Shown one piece after another: positions 22,972-35,622 of a stretch of DNA of 64,000 nucleotides (the first letter of the stretch is position 1; the number at the start of each line of letters is the position of its first letter). Made by a program: the position numbers and the translations under genes. The stretch lies in contig JAPEIS010000001.1 in assembly GCA_029531795.1 (NCBI GenBank), positions 310,001-374,000 of the forward strand. The letters are read 5' to 3'. This DNA comes from Sclerotinia nivalis (Eukaryota; Ascomycota; Leotiomycetes; Helotiales; Sclerotiniaceae). The notes under the pieces are model-generated. The model saw only the letters and a list, made by a program, of their open reading frames with translations. It was not told the origin of the DNA and searched no databases.

Positions 22972-23411
22972 TACTTTATGTTTCTCTTAGGAGGTAGATT
23001 GACTTCAAATTCTGTATAATTCTCCAAGTTTTCTGTTGAGGAATTGTGTTCTTAAAGATAGGTATTAATTTCTTGATACACATCACATCATGGCCGGCAG
23101 TATCCATTAGTCACCGAAATCGTGGAACTACGGTGACCGAGATTGTTTGTCTTCTCGGTTGAGTCACCCACTTCAAAGAATATTATCAAGTTTCGAAATC
23201 TTGCCCGGTCACAAATCAACGAGGAATAATACCCACGACATTTAAATCCTTTCTTGAATTTCAGACTGGATCTTAGTGAACATATTGAGTTATCTGAGAA
23301 TTCTTCAGCTCCAGATTCCTCCACATCAAGGGAAATCACCCAATTACCCCGCCACCGCAAATATTTAAGAAAACGGAACAGCAAACCCCCACCAGAGATC
23401 AACCACCCAAC
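22972..23411. promoter_or_regulatory. shared divergent promoter, FMP32-like / eIF2-gamma
   Basis: A 440-nt spacer lies between two start codons facing apart. The eIF2-gamma side ends in a CA-rich leader (aacccccaccagagatcaac). No specific factor site was recognised. Confidence 0.5.
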
Positions 23412-25021
23412 ATGGCATCGAACGGTGATAAGTTTGGGAATGATCTGGAATCTGAATCCGACTCTAACCCAGGATCTCCTAACCTTGATGCGCAAGAGAT
23501 TGACGACAATGTCGAGGATATTGACGAGAAGCCCATCAAATCCGCATTGAAGAAATCATCACATAAAGAGCCTGCGCCAGTTGTTGTTCGACCTATTTTA
23601 CCACCTCAAACAGAACCAAAAGACTTGGATTTGAAGACCCTGAATCCCCTCACGCCAGAAATTATCGCAAGACAAGCAACTATCAATATTGGTACTATTG
23701 GACATGTGGCGCACGGAAAGTCAACTGTGGTGAAAGCTATCTCAGGAGTACAAACTGTTCGTTTCAAGAACGAATTGGAGAGAAATATTACGATTAAGCT
23801 TGGTTATGCGAATGCGAAGATCTACCAGTGCGATAATAAGGAGTGTCCTAGACCAGGTTGCTTTAGATCTTATAAGAGTGAGAAGGAAGTTGATCCACCA
23901 TGTGAAAGAGATGGATGTGGTGGTACCTACAGACTTTTGAGACACGTATCGTAAGTTATATTGCTTGCACTTTTAAGCGGCGGAAATAGCTAACATGTGA
24001 TAGTTTTGTCGATTGTCCTGGTCACGATATTCTTATGAGTACTATGTTGTCTGGTGCAGCCGTCATGGACGCCGCTCTTCTACTGATTGCTGGAAATGAA
24101 ACTTGCCCGCAACCACAAACTTCAGAACATTTGGCAGCTATCGAAATTATGAAGCTCGATAAGGTCATCATTTTACAGAACAAGGTCGATTTGATGAGAG
24201 AAGAAGGCGCAAACCAACATTACCAATCAATATTGAAGTTCATTAGAGGAACTGTTGCAGGTGGAGCACCAATCATTCCTATCTCCGCCCAACTGAAGTT
24301 CAACATCGATGCCGTTAACGAAGCTCTTGTATCCAACATCCCTGTCCCACCAAGAGATTTCACAATGGATCCACAAATGATTGTTATTCGTTCTTTCGAT
24401 GTTAACAAGCCAGGTGCCGAGATTGACGAATTGAAGGGTGGTGTTGCTGGTGGAAGTATCTTGCACGGTGTTATCAAGTTGGGTGATGAAATCGAGATTA
24501 GACCTGGTATCGTTTCTCGCGACGAAAAGGGAGGTGTTAAGTGTCAACCAATTTTTAGCAGAATCATCACCCTCAACTCGGAGAACAATGAGTTGAAATA
24601 CGCTGTTCCAGGAGGACTTATTGGTGTTGGTACTAGAATTGATCCAACTCTTTGCCGTGCCGATCGTCTCGTCGGTTTCGTTCTCGGTCTCAAGGGCCGC
24701 CTCCCTGATATCTACATCGAGATCGAAGTCAACTATTATCTGTTGCGTCGTCTCTTGGGAGTTAAGACTGCTGATGGTAAACAAGCTAAGGTTACTAAGC
24801 TTACAAAGAATGAGGTTCTCATGGTTAACATTGGATCTACCGCTACCGGTGCTAAGGTTATGGCCGTCAAGCAAGATGCAGCTAAATTACTCTTGACCAA
24901 CCCTGCTTGCACAAAAATTGGAGAAAAGGTTGCGCTAAGTCGTCGTATTGAAAAACATTGGCGATTGATTGGTTGGGCCACTATCGCTGCTGGTGTAACT
25001 CTTGATCCAAGCACTTCTTAA
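23412..25021 (+). CDS. gcd11: translation initiation factor eIF2 subunit gamma, 518 aa
   Basis: Two exons (23412-23950, 24004-25021) encode 518 residues. This is the GTPase subunit of eIF2, which delivers initiator Met-tRNA to the 40S ribosome. GTP-binding motifs are intact: GHVAHGKST (G1, ~97-105), [16 protein letters not shown] (switch I), FVDCPGHD (G3, across the intron) and NKVDL (G4). The zinc knuckle has four cysteines ([12 protein letters not shown] and [10 protein letters not shown]). Domains II and III follow ([50 protein letters not shown]). An acidic fungal N-terminal extension of ~60 residues precedes the G domain. No anomaly was seen. A long antisense open frame at 24227-24874 is a shadow. 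Confidence 0.98.
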
Positions 25022-27471
25022 GAGAATGGATGGAAGCAATATTTTCATACATAGCCTAGAAATTCAAGATAGAAGTGGAAGAAAGGCATGCAGCAATGTA
25101 TTCTCGTGATATAGTGATGTGATGGAAGAAGAATGTCTCGACATCTTGGGACTCTTGGCTTATTCTGATCTGGTCGTCAAATGTATACCGAGTACTCACG
25201 GGAAAGTCGATAGATTGGGCGCGGCATTTAAAAGTTAGCTCGATAATGAATTATTTTTATACAGTATTAATATTGTGATGTTTTGATGATGACGCATATA
25301 ATTGAGTTGGGTTTGAACGATTGTTAGAATAGAAAAACTCGTTTTCGTCTCTCATCTTCGTGACCGTATTTTAACCTTAAATCTCGCCTAGTAGTTCGCC
25401 AAGCATGAGGTTAAATTGAAAATGAAGCTGAGAGCATTGGGTGACGTGAGCTGTGAGCTGGCTGAGCTTATTTTATTTTATTTTTGTAGACCTTAGATAA
25501 GAGGGAAACTTAATACGAATACGGAGGACGGAGGATGATTCTAGCAATTCATATATCACGAGGAGTTTTGTTAACGTGTATAGTGAGATCGGATTTGGAT
25601 CAACCGTACGGGAGGCAGAGGGCAGTCATATCTGGTGATGAGGAGAGAATTTCGTGTCTGTTTTTGGTGACGGCGAGCCCGTTTTGTTTAGTTGAGCTGG
25701 GTATTGGTTGGTTTGGTTTGATGTATTTGAAAAATGTATGATCTATCTAGTAATTCTCACTCTGACTATACATACGGTTATAGTGATATAGTTGTGTGGG
25801 CCTAGTTGATTCATCTACATCATGATTTTGTTCATACACAGCTGCAGCCTACAGGTCGTTGAAAGGATCTAAATGTGCTCTGTAGGTGTGAAAAGGGTTA
25901 TCTTATTAGTAAGTGGAGCTACAATCCTAGGCTTGCCATATTGTGTATCTGGACTTGGGATGGTCAGTGTCACTGTTCGGGTATATTTTACATCTATTTA
26001 TCTATACGCGATCACGGGAAACCAACTTCAAAGCACGATGTGAAGAAAAGCTGTTGAGTCAAAGCACCATCATCGATTATACTGCAGCAACCTACATGAA
26101 TAAATGCCCCTGTTCCCCTTTCTCGACATTCGTGGCATATTGTCACCTAGACCTAGGCATCAAACAACAACTTTTTCGATTCCCAAAGCTATCCCACTTT
26201 TCCTTTCGGATCTATTTCCATTCTGCTTAGTACACGAACATTATCCCAGGGGAGAGAAAATAAATTTTATTTCTTTTGCGTACTATGGGGCTAAGAGGGT
26301 TTGCAGATTGCTATGTGGATTCTGGAACACGACAGCTACCACACAAATCAACAACCTTTCTAGCTAACCGATAAGAAACCTTTATTTTATTCACACTTGC
26401 TATGATGCAGAAATCCCAAATTCCAAGACGAAAATCTTTAGGTCTGCTTATCTGCTTACTCTGATTTAATGAACACCCGACGTTCTGCTTCATGAGTACG
26501 TAAATCCGAATATGAGTCAGGCTTTAAGTGATCAAAGCGAGTTTTTTTTCCCACCGAGATTGGTACTCGGTGGGGAGTCGGAGTCCTTTTTAGTGATCAG
26601 ATCGTGGAATGTGATTTGCTAGGGCGTTTGATTCAATTCCAAGGGGTTGAGGGCCGATACGGTTATGAGAGAGAAGAGTCTAGATGGAAGGAATGAGATG
26701 AGGTGGATGGAAAAATGGGTGAATTTGGGATATTGGCGCTCATGTCCCATGCCCCATGCAAGAAAATTGAAAATAAAATATTGCGATTTGTTGAAGCACA
26801 GGGGGGACAGGGAGAAGAAAAGAACGAGGAAGTTTTCGGACACTTTTCTATAGTATCTTGTTTTGTTCTGTGTACCCCAAATATATCGCTTGATGAAGGG
26901 GTATATATTTTATTCTTCCTTATTTTTTCTAGAATCTTCACAATCGATCTGGTTACCGGTATATAGGTATCAGAATAAAAGGTTAATTTCACCAAGACAC
27001 CGAAAAAATAACCTTAATTGGCAAACGATTTTTCCCCAGGATTTTTGTTGGATTTTATTGGATTTAACTGAGTTTTAATTGGACCCATAGGGCCCCGTCA
27101 AAGAATGTTTTGCGTTGCCCTAGTCTATGTATATAATTACTTTTTCTACATCAATCACGATTCCCAAAGGAATTTTGACAAGGCTCACCTATCGGGTTTT
27201 GAGTGTCTTTCTAACTCCGTTTATTTTCGACCCTCCGTTCATTTCCTCCGGGTTAAATCCCCCGCCGAGTTCGCCCGTGGAGGGACTTTGGGATATGAAA
27301 TAAAAACAGCTATATATTTGCTTTACTGTACATTTTAAAATAATGTCTTCCCGAGTAATCAATCATATAAAGATTACTTCTTAAACTTTTTGAGGGTATC
27401 TTTCACTTACCTCATCTACTTTCTTCTAAGAAGTCTTATCAGATCAACAAGAACTTAGCGAACGAACGGCA
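25022..27471. other. 2.4-kb intergenic region
   Basis: No supported gene. The region holds AT-rich spacer, a 9-bp-stem inverted repeat at 26,550-26,574, and a long AT-rich promoter/leader for the MFS gene ending at 27,471. Short open frames on both strands have no domain content. Confidence 0.45.
26550..26574. repeat. perfect 9-bp inverted repeat with 7-nt loop
   Basis: The arms cccaccgag and ctcggtggg flank attggta. The arms follow a run of eight T's. TGATCA-type hexamers lie on both sides (near 26,529 and 26,595). This could be a transcript hairpin or a factor site; the function is unknown. Confidence 0.7.
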
Positions 27472-29582
27472 ATGATGACGGATGAAAAGCTACCACCCAC
27501 AACAGCATCGTCCACTTCAAGTACAGTGCATGAGAAATCCGATGCGGAACAAGCAATTCTAGAACGCGAAGCTATGAAAACATCGGGTGCTAGATCGACG
27601 GAGAAAACTCCTGAGGCTATAACTTCGGTTCAGGAAGGGGACAACAATAACCCGATAGAGTTAAATAGGACGAGAAGTGCAGCGGACGTACAACAAGAGG
27701 AGTTGAATAGGGTTATGACAAGTGCAGATGGTGTAGAATATCCAACTGGAGTCAAGTTACAGTTGATTACTTTGGCATTATGTTTATCGGTTTTCTTGAT
27801 GGCATTAGTAAGTTTCCTCTAGTTTATTCAAGACAATAGCATCTTGAGTTCTAATTGGTGCATAGGATAATTCTATTATTGCAACGGCCATTCCTAAGAT
27901 TACAGATCAATTTCACTCATTGGACGATGTTGGTTGGTACGGATCTGCATGTAAGAATCTCTAACATTCATGTTTGTTCTTGGTTTTGGTTTCCCCCATG
28001 AGGAAGGAACTACTAGGTAGGAACTTAGTGACTAACAATCATGTGTTTACAGACCTTCTCACTACTGCTTCCTTTCAACTTCTTTTTGGAAAATTCTATT
28101 CATATTTCTCAATAAAATGGGTTTATCTCATCGCAATTGGTATCTTCGAGCTCGGTAGTTTGATCTGTGGAGTTGCGCCAAATTCGATTGCTTTGATCGT
28201 TGGTAGAGCTATTGCTGGTTTGGGAAGTGCTGGAATCTTCTCAGGTGCTTTGATTATTGTCGCATTCTCCGTACCTTTGATTAAGAGACCAATGTATACT
28301 GGCTTCATTGGAGCTATGTATGGTATTGCCTCTGTAGCTGGACCATTACTTGGAGGTGTATTCGTAAGTCTGGCTTAGCACTTCACGATGACAAACACTG
28401 ACCAGAACAGACTGACAAAGCAACTTGGCGATGGTGCTTCTTCATCAATCTTCCAATTGGAGCTGGTTAGTCTCCCAAAAACTCTTCATGACAAGCTATC
28501 GCTGATTATTTGATGTACTAGTCACTGTTATTGTTATTTTGATCTTCTTCAAAGCTCCCGATAGAGCAGCTGTTGCACACCTTCCATGGAAAGAGCGCGT
28601 AAAGGAATTCGATCTTCTCGGTACCGCATTCTTCATTCCAGCTATCATCTGCCTATTGCTCGCACTTCAATGGGGTGGAACAAAGTACCAATGGGGCAAT
28701 GGTCGTATCATTGCTCTCTTCGTAGTCTTCGGACTATTAATCGGAGTATTTATCGCCATCCAATTCTGGAAAGGAGATAGCGCCACCGTCCCACCCAACA
28801 TCATGAAGAAGCGAAGCATGTGGTCCGCCGCATGGTTCTCTTTCTGTCTCGGATCATATTTCCTCCTTCTAATCTACTACCTCCCTATTTGGTTCCAAGC
28901 CGTTAAAGGTGATTCGGCTGTCAAATCTGGTATTTCTAATATACCAATGGTGTTGACATTGGTAGTTGTTAGGTTCGTAGAGTCTCCCTCATTTTTGTAT
29001 ACTGCCATACTAATAAGATATTCCAGTATCATCTCCGGAGTTGGTGTCACAACAATCGGTTACTACGCACCATTCATGATCGTTTCCTCGGTAATCGCAG
29101 CAATTGGAATCGGTCTTTTAACCACCTTCAAACCAGACACCAACCATGCGGCATGGATCGGCTACCAATGTCTCGCTGGTATCGGTATCGGCTTCGGCAT
29201 GCAACAGCCTCTCATCGCATGTCAAACTGTCCTCGATATCTCCCAAGTCCCAACCGGTACCTCCGTCATCATCTTCGTGCAAACCCTCGGTGGAGCCCTC
29301 TTCGTCTCTATTGGTCAAAACATCTTTACAAACAAACTGTCTCAAAATTTGGCACATTATGTACCAGATTTGGATCCTGCTGTTGTTTTAAGCACAGGTG
29401 CTACTAGTATTCAGAAAGACATCGCTCCGGAATATTTGGCCGGTGTAACGATTTCTTATAATAATGCGTTGACGCAATCGTTTATGGTGGCGGCTGTTAT
29501 GGCTGCTTTGACTATTATTGGTAGTGTGGCCATTGAGTGGAAGAGTGTCAAGGGGAAGAAAATTGAGATGGCCGCTGCTTAA
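27472..29582 (+). CDS. MFS multidrug/toxin efflux transporter, DHA2-like (14 TM), ~597 aa
   Basis: Six exons (27472-27807, 27866-27950, 28053-28363, 28411-28465, 28522-28972, 29027-29582) sum to 598 codons. A ~100-residue hydrophilic N-terminus precedes TM1 ([17 protein letters not shown] then [12 protein letters not shown], the DHA2 motif D1). The TM2 region includes [19 protein letters not shown]. Motif C in TM5 reads [16 protein letters not shown], the mark of drug/H+ antiporters. [13 protein letters not shown] is the standard DHA2 signature. Hydrophobic segments continue to about 14 in all, in the plasma-membrane class that includes fungal toxin and fungicide exporters. The substrate is unknown; no biosynthetic cluster lies next to it. 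A second ATG directly follows the first (27475). Confidence 0.93.
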
Positions 29583-32500
29583 TTACAAATTCGGGAAAGA
29601 TTTCAATCCGGATTTGAAATTTGGGGCTTGGGTTTAGATCGTTTGAGATGCGCATGATGATGTTTATGTGCTGCATTTTTATTGCGCTGTACATGTGTAC
29701 TATATACCCCTTTTCGCGTTTGAAACCCTTTATGAAGAGAAGAAAGACTTGCTTTTAGCTACGGCTGCTACTTGAAAGATTTAATGGATGAGAAGATCAC
29801 TTAGCTGCTTGTATGATACAGGAGCTAGGAGATAGGCGATAGGTGATGAGGGGTGATGCCTATACCTTAATGGCTTCATGGCTGAAAGATGAGATGGCGA
29901 ATGGCTACGAGATAGATGCTGAATGGATGAATATATATGGCATGTATTAATGAGATATATATATAGACGGAGGGGATAGAATTTACTCTACTACTTGCTT
30001 GGTTATTTTAATTAATATGAGTAATATGATCAATATGATTAATAGAAGAAAGAGATTCATCTTGGGATTTTGGGATTTGTTTTTGGGTTGGGTTGTGCTG
30101 TGTTGTGTAGTTTAGTGATATAGTATAAGTATGGAGTAAGCTCATCTGATTTTTGATTCTTGGTTCTAGATGGAAAATCGAATATGGAATATAGAAGATG
30201 AAATTATGAAATGGATATCGGTACTATGCAGATGTAGGTATTTAGGTATTTAGGGATAAGAAATGGATGAATGGGTGAGTGAATAAGAAGTGTTTAAATA
30301 TAATAGATATATTTGGTAGACTTGTAGATGGTATTGCAAGTTTATTATTAGCCGCGATTGAATGTCCTGGATATTTTTAGATACTTTTAGATGTATATAT
30401 ATTTGAGTTAGATTGAATATTGAGTTGGAGTAGATACTTAGTTTGGGATGGGAATGGGGATAGGGTTGATGTTGATGTTGAAGTATTTAACAGTTTTGAA
30501 TCTTCAAAATAGAACGTCGAAATTGTTCAAGGTATAGTTTAGCTTTTTCTGTGATTATCTGCCGATCCTGTAGTATTAGTGAGTAGCATTTCTCGTATAA
30601 TTTTGCAGTTAGTGTTCTAATATATTTATTAAATTTAAATAATTTCTTCTATTTTTTGTTTTTTAGATCTATGATTATGATCTCTTTTTCTGGATAAATT
30701 CTCATTAACCTTATACTTGATTTCGATCTTGTAATTTTGCGTAGGGGAATCTCCAATTCGGCTCTGGATGTGTTGGAGTTTGATATAACATATGCTTTTG
30801 ACTACTTATCTCCATCACCGTCCCCATTTCCATTGCTATAATTTATACTTTCATAATGACTCGCGTATTGATTTCCGGGCTTTGAATCATGGTTATTGCC
30901 AGTCCATCTTCTTTATTCCGTAATTTGACAGCGCGAGTTTTCATATCGTCTTTGGGGCAGCGTTTATCGTCCCAGGAACCATATGAACGATTTCCTAGAG
31001 CGAAGTGAAGTAGATGTTTGATTACATGAAATATGTTGGTAATATACCAAAACGGATTGAAATGATAGAATACCAGATAATGGCGACGCCGGAGAGATAG
31101 TTGGTGGCTTTGACATTGTTGTGGATATATTTGATGCGGATATTGTGGCTGTATTGGCGAATATATGGAGTCATTTTCGGAAGAATATTAATGGCGATAA
31201 GTTCTGTAGTTTGGGAGGGAGTTTTAAGTGCATTTGTATGAATGCTGGTGAGTGGGTGCATTAATTGGTGATGATATCGATGTTTTTGGCGGGGGGATAG
31301 TAGCGCGGGTTGGGATAAGAATGCGTCGATGCTACTGGGCCTATATCGTCCGTTGGGAATGTTTTTGTTCCAGGTAAATGCCATTTGACATCTAATAATG
31401 AGTCATGACAAAGACGCCGGCCATGAGGACGTCATTATGATCCTGCTAGGATTCAGTAGAGGATTTCTTTTTTGTAGGTTGGGTTGGGTGTTGCACGTAT
31501 CAAGGACATGCAAATGTTTGTTTTGACTGGTATGTAGCTGTCAATGTGATGAGTTGGAAGATGGTAAAATACTATCTACACTCATTAGTTATCTGGGTCT
31601 TAATATCACTTTCTACTTTGTATTGACCTTGACTACAGGTGCCGTTTCTGCGGCAGTAATAGTATAATAGTAAGACTGTGTATATCCAGACAGACTATTA
31701 ATCGCAGATATCGTCCACATGGAGATAATGATATTCAATACGAACGTAATCTTCGTCATGTTAGTGAACTTGCCAAATTAGCAGAGAGGTTCTCCAATAT
31801 ATCTATTCTAGCACTATGATCCAGTCGTCTATACGGAATAGTTCAGGAGTTATCCGAACGAAATATTTTGATGCTAATGTGATGGTTGTTAAGCCGAAGA
31901 ATACAAAGTTAACATAACAATAGGGAGACTCCTCTACTCTAGAGCCATAATGGCGCGATAGATGGCCAAGCACGATAACGGTAAGCTTTTGATGACGTCT
32001 GATTCAAAATGAGATTGCTGATAGAATGCCGCCGGTACAGTACGCCCTCCCGTGTTTGAGGGGGTTTAGATCCCTATTTTAACATCTAGCTCTTGAAAGT
32101 ACAATCCTTGGGCTTCATATTTGTGTTCCCTTATAGTTTCAAGTGCAAAATGAATATCAAAAAAGTTACGCAAAGTTGATCTGTGCAAACTTTACCACCC
32201 TATACAGCGAACTTATTCACTTATTGCCGGGAGATAGACGACCACCGTGCCTAACAGAAAGAGATCAACGAACGGTGAAAGGCTTCGTCCTTCACAGATG
32301 TCATTTAACTATCATTTTCATGCAGTAAATTTTATTGCCCATTTTAGTGTCAAGAGTGAACTTTCAATATCTTATTTAGTAGACTACTGCGGGATCAAAG
32401 AGCCGAGAAAAAATAAAAAAGGCTTTTGACTTCGGGAGAGTGGTTCCAATTATCTAGGAAGACTTGGGTATCACTAACATCTTGTGTAATGATGTTCACG

Positions 32501-32958
32501 GAAGTTATGGTCATTCCACCACCTCCTAGTTTTTGTCCAAAGCTAGACAATTCCGACCATATCACTCTTTCTCATTTCCTTATTCGATCAAATTTGTTTC
32601 AAATAGTTTGGAATTGGAGAGTTTGGGGTACTGGCCCTTGAAAGTATATCTTCATTCTTCTTTTATAAAGAGCTACTAATGATTGGTGGTCCGGTCAACA
32701 GGGGCCGACTGTGTAGAGTTGTACTATACTTTGTGCACCATCTCCACTTATATACCCACCACATACTGTTTTCTTTGAAGAACGCAGCATCTATGAGCTG
32801 CTGTAGGATTCAAAATATGGTTTGAAAGGGTAAAGTACATAGACATGCATTAACCTACTTTGCTTTTGCAAAACGACAAAGTTCAGCAAGTTCCAACTGA
32901 ATCAGGGATTGAAAGGTGCAACACGGACTGCTGAGATAATCAGCTCTACTCTGCAGAG
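29583..32958. other. 3.4-kb intergenic region, no supported gene
   Basis: AT-rich, with short repeats (for example taggtatttagg near 30,235). A minus-strand frame at 31022-31384 is open for 120 codons but has no recognisable domain. The rest contains many stops on both strands. No transposon ends or tRNA were seen. Confidence 0.4.
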
Positions 32959-33775
32959 ATGGCGAACAATAAATCATTTAGAGTTGCTATTTGGCGGCAG
33001 TGTTCTCGGTCTAGTTTTGAGGAACATGCTGAATGGTTTGATTCTGTCAATCCAGATGCATACCCGAAAATAGCTCCGCAAGTCGGGGCTATTATAGGAC
33101 TGCTCTCTAACGGCAATCGTAATCTTGACCAATTAAGATTGCTTGACACTATCCTGGGACTGGCACCGCCTGTTGAAAAATTCGATTTCCGCAGTAGCAA
33201 GGAGAGAGAATAGCAGGACACTCTGGAACGAGACACTCTTGCGAACAGAGGTAGACACACTTTCTATTCAAGAAAGGAGACAATATTCTGATTTCCTACA
33301 CCATTGGAGAACCCGTACATTAGTTAAATTCAATTGGAGGTCATACAGGAAACTCGGCATTTGGGACCTCCGCAGCTTTCATCATTTCCTTGGTGGAACT
33401 TTTGAAAATGCCTCCCAAGCCAACGACTTTTGATATAGCGAAATTGTTCGCAGAGTTGCAAGAACTGCGCGAGAGCCGAGCCATAATCCTGAAAGATGGA
33501 TCTCACGACCAACAACGCACAGAAGCCGTGGAAGAACCGTTGCACGAATTCATAGCTTTGACTGCTGCCGATAACGAATACGGACAATGTCATGTTCAAC
33601 TTGTTCCTGGAACCAACCATTTGCTGAAAAAATGGATATGGTCGAGCTTCCACCACGAGTGGGATTTATTCCCTTTAAAGACGAGTAGGCGACCTCTCCG
33701 GCATTGAGAGGTCCGCTAGAATGGTTGCAAATGTTGTTATACATTGGTCTTGCTGCATCTGCAAATTATGGCATG
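32959..33775 (+). pseudogene. decayed gene of unknown family
   Basis: Protein-like sequence persists for ~800 nt but jumps between frames. ATG 32959 opens MANNKSFRVAIWRQCSRSSF and continues through LLDTILGLAPPVEKFDF to a TAG at 33211-33213. A second frame is open and coding-like at 33,190-33,433 (TLWNETLLRTEVDTL, HHWRTRTLVKFNWRSYRKLG). A third reads DIAKLFAELQELRESRAII and EEPLHEFIALTAADNEYG up to about 33,610. A further shift gives LPPRVGFIPFKDE, a TAG, then ATSPALRGPLEWLQMLLYIG. No set of GT-AG introns joins these segments. The simplest reading is a gene broken by several indels and stops. No family was recognised. Confidence 0.55.
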
Positions 33776-35622
33776 TAAGTTCGTTCTAAGAATGAGGGTC
33801 TTGCGCGCCACTTTGAAAGTATTTTGCGAAGCCCGAGACTTGCCGCCGAAGATAATGACAGTCTCGGCCCACTAAGCGTATATTTCTTCAGTATGTTGAT
33901 TCAGCCAAAATCTTTTTGGTTGATCGAGGCTTGCCGCAAGCGTGATGTAATGATAGAACCTTGTAGCCATGTAGGAAGTCCTTAGTCCCACGGGGATATT
34001 TCATTTCCACATCTTCGCGAGCTGACTTTTACCTGAAACCAACCGCATGATTCTCACTATCTCAGTGGCTTGGTTTTGATGTTATCATAACCATATTTCA
34101 AACAGCATACACTATGTTTTTTAATGTTAAGCCATACTGCTGACCTTATCACGTCTAGTGCCAGCTCAATACCTCAAAGTGGTTCTACCCTCCGTTTTAA
34201 TGTTCGTACCATGGACAAATCAGGCTACTGCACAAACCTTGTAAGCAGTATGATGGGCGTCGCCTATGATTGCACCAATGCTGACTTTCATCTGCGAAAT
34301 AATCTACAAGAAAATCGTTCCTCCACAATTGGGACACCCAACGCAGCCGATGAATCGAAGGATCCCCACATCTCAGGAGAATCTACCTCACTACATTTGT
34401 TATGGGCGCTGCGCTCTAGAGTATTATCCTCTCCAGTGTTTTATTATCTTGCAACGCAGCGGTATCCCTGAGTTCAGTTTACTACTGCCGAGCTCCGAAA
34501 TTACTCTTTAGTCGAATTCGGGAGTTTGTACATTGCATCTTGTGCTTGGTTCTCAATGCAGTCTAGGATATCAAGCATGTGGGCAGAACAAACTGCTGAT
34601 GTGGAAAAGCTGTTGTGTTTTTACTTCTTGCCAACCTGGCTACTGGGCCAGGAGCCGCGTTGGTGGGTTGTTGGTACTGGTGGGAAATGCAAATGGCTCG
34701 CGCTAGCGTCCCGGCCAAGAAGTAATGGATTGGCAAACCTGTCTGTTTAGACAGGTTGGATAGAGCACACACAAACAAATGAGGAGAACAGTAAAGTAAA
34801 GCCATATATGTACAAGAGCTTCCGAGTAGTAAATATGAAGGGCTTGTCATCACCCCAATACTTTGAGACTCGGGTCCGCTTGCTTTTATGCACTGTTTGA
34901 TAAAGGAAAGAACAAGAAAGACAATGATCTATACTGTAATACAGTATTCAAGTAAAATCTGCATTTCAAATAAAATGAAGTGATTGCCAATTCAACAAGC
35001 AAGTTATCAAACCGTAAAATGACAAGCATGCTATTATTTGCTCCAGCGGCTCGGTTCGTTGGTCTACCCGCAGTTCCACCACTAGAAGCCGAGCCTTGTG
35101 GGACACGAGCGGGAACCCGAATTTTGCATTCCAAAGGCACAATGTTATATCTTTGAAAACATTTTGGAAAGATTGATATCTTCATCGTTCTCAAGACGAG
35201 TCGTTGATGTGAATGTCAAACCTCAGCGCTTGATGAGAAAGGGTCGTGCCCCTTAAGTACTTGATCATGTGACGCGGCTGGCCCGATTGACTGAAATGGA
35301 CTAGCGCGTTCTTAGTTTCGTTGATCCAGCGGTTTACAATTGTCGCCGTCGCAAGTGACAAGGCCAGTTTTAGAAGCATACAACCACATACACTCTCCAC
35401 ATTTCAAATCTCATATTCCGCAGCACCCCTCACATCTGGGCACTTTTCAAATTCTCTAATAATTTTCCACAGTACTTGTACTTTCCAATCTGCGTTTGTT
35501 ATTAATTGAGCACTTTCCTGGGTAAACAGCGCCTCTGCGCAGATAGCTTACCCACTACATTGGGTCAACAATTAAAAGAGGTCATTTTCCTTTGATCGCA
35601 TAGATTCAGAGAATCATTAAAG
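33776..35622. other. intergenic region upstream of clathrin heavy chain
   Basis: No supported gene. The final ~250 nt should hold the clathrin promoter and leader, including a compound hairpin at 35,519-35,554. Open frames at 34124-34511 lack domains. Confidence 0.4.
35519..35554 (+). promoter_or_regulatory. compound hairpin about 70 nt upstream of the clathrin ATG
   Basis: The outer arms TGGGTAA and TTACCCA pair perfectly over 7 bp. The inner arms GCGC and GCGC enclose ctct. It lies 68-104 nt before the start codon, so it may be in the 5' leader, where it could affect scanning, or it may be a palindromic factor site. Confidence 0.45.

Noticed and set aside
24227..24874. 215-codon ORF antisense to eIF2-gamma.
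   Set aside because: It lies wholly within a conserved coding exon and has no family resemblance.
31022..31384. 120-codon minus-strand ORF in the 29.6-33 kb gap.
   Set aside because: No recognisable domain, no supported intron or leader, and AT-driven Ile/Asn/Tyr-rich composition; kept as spacer.
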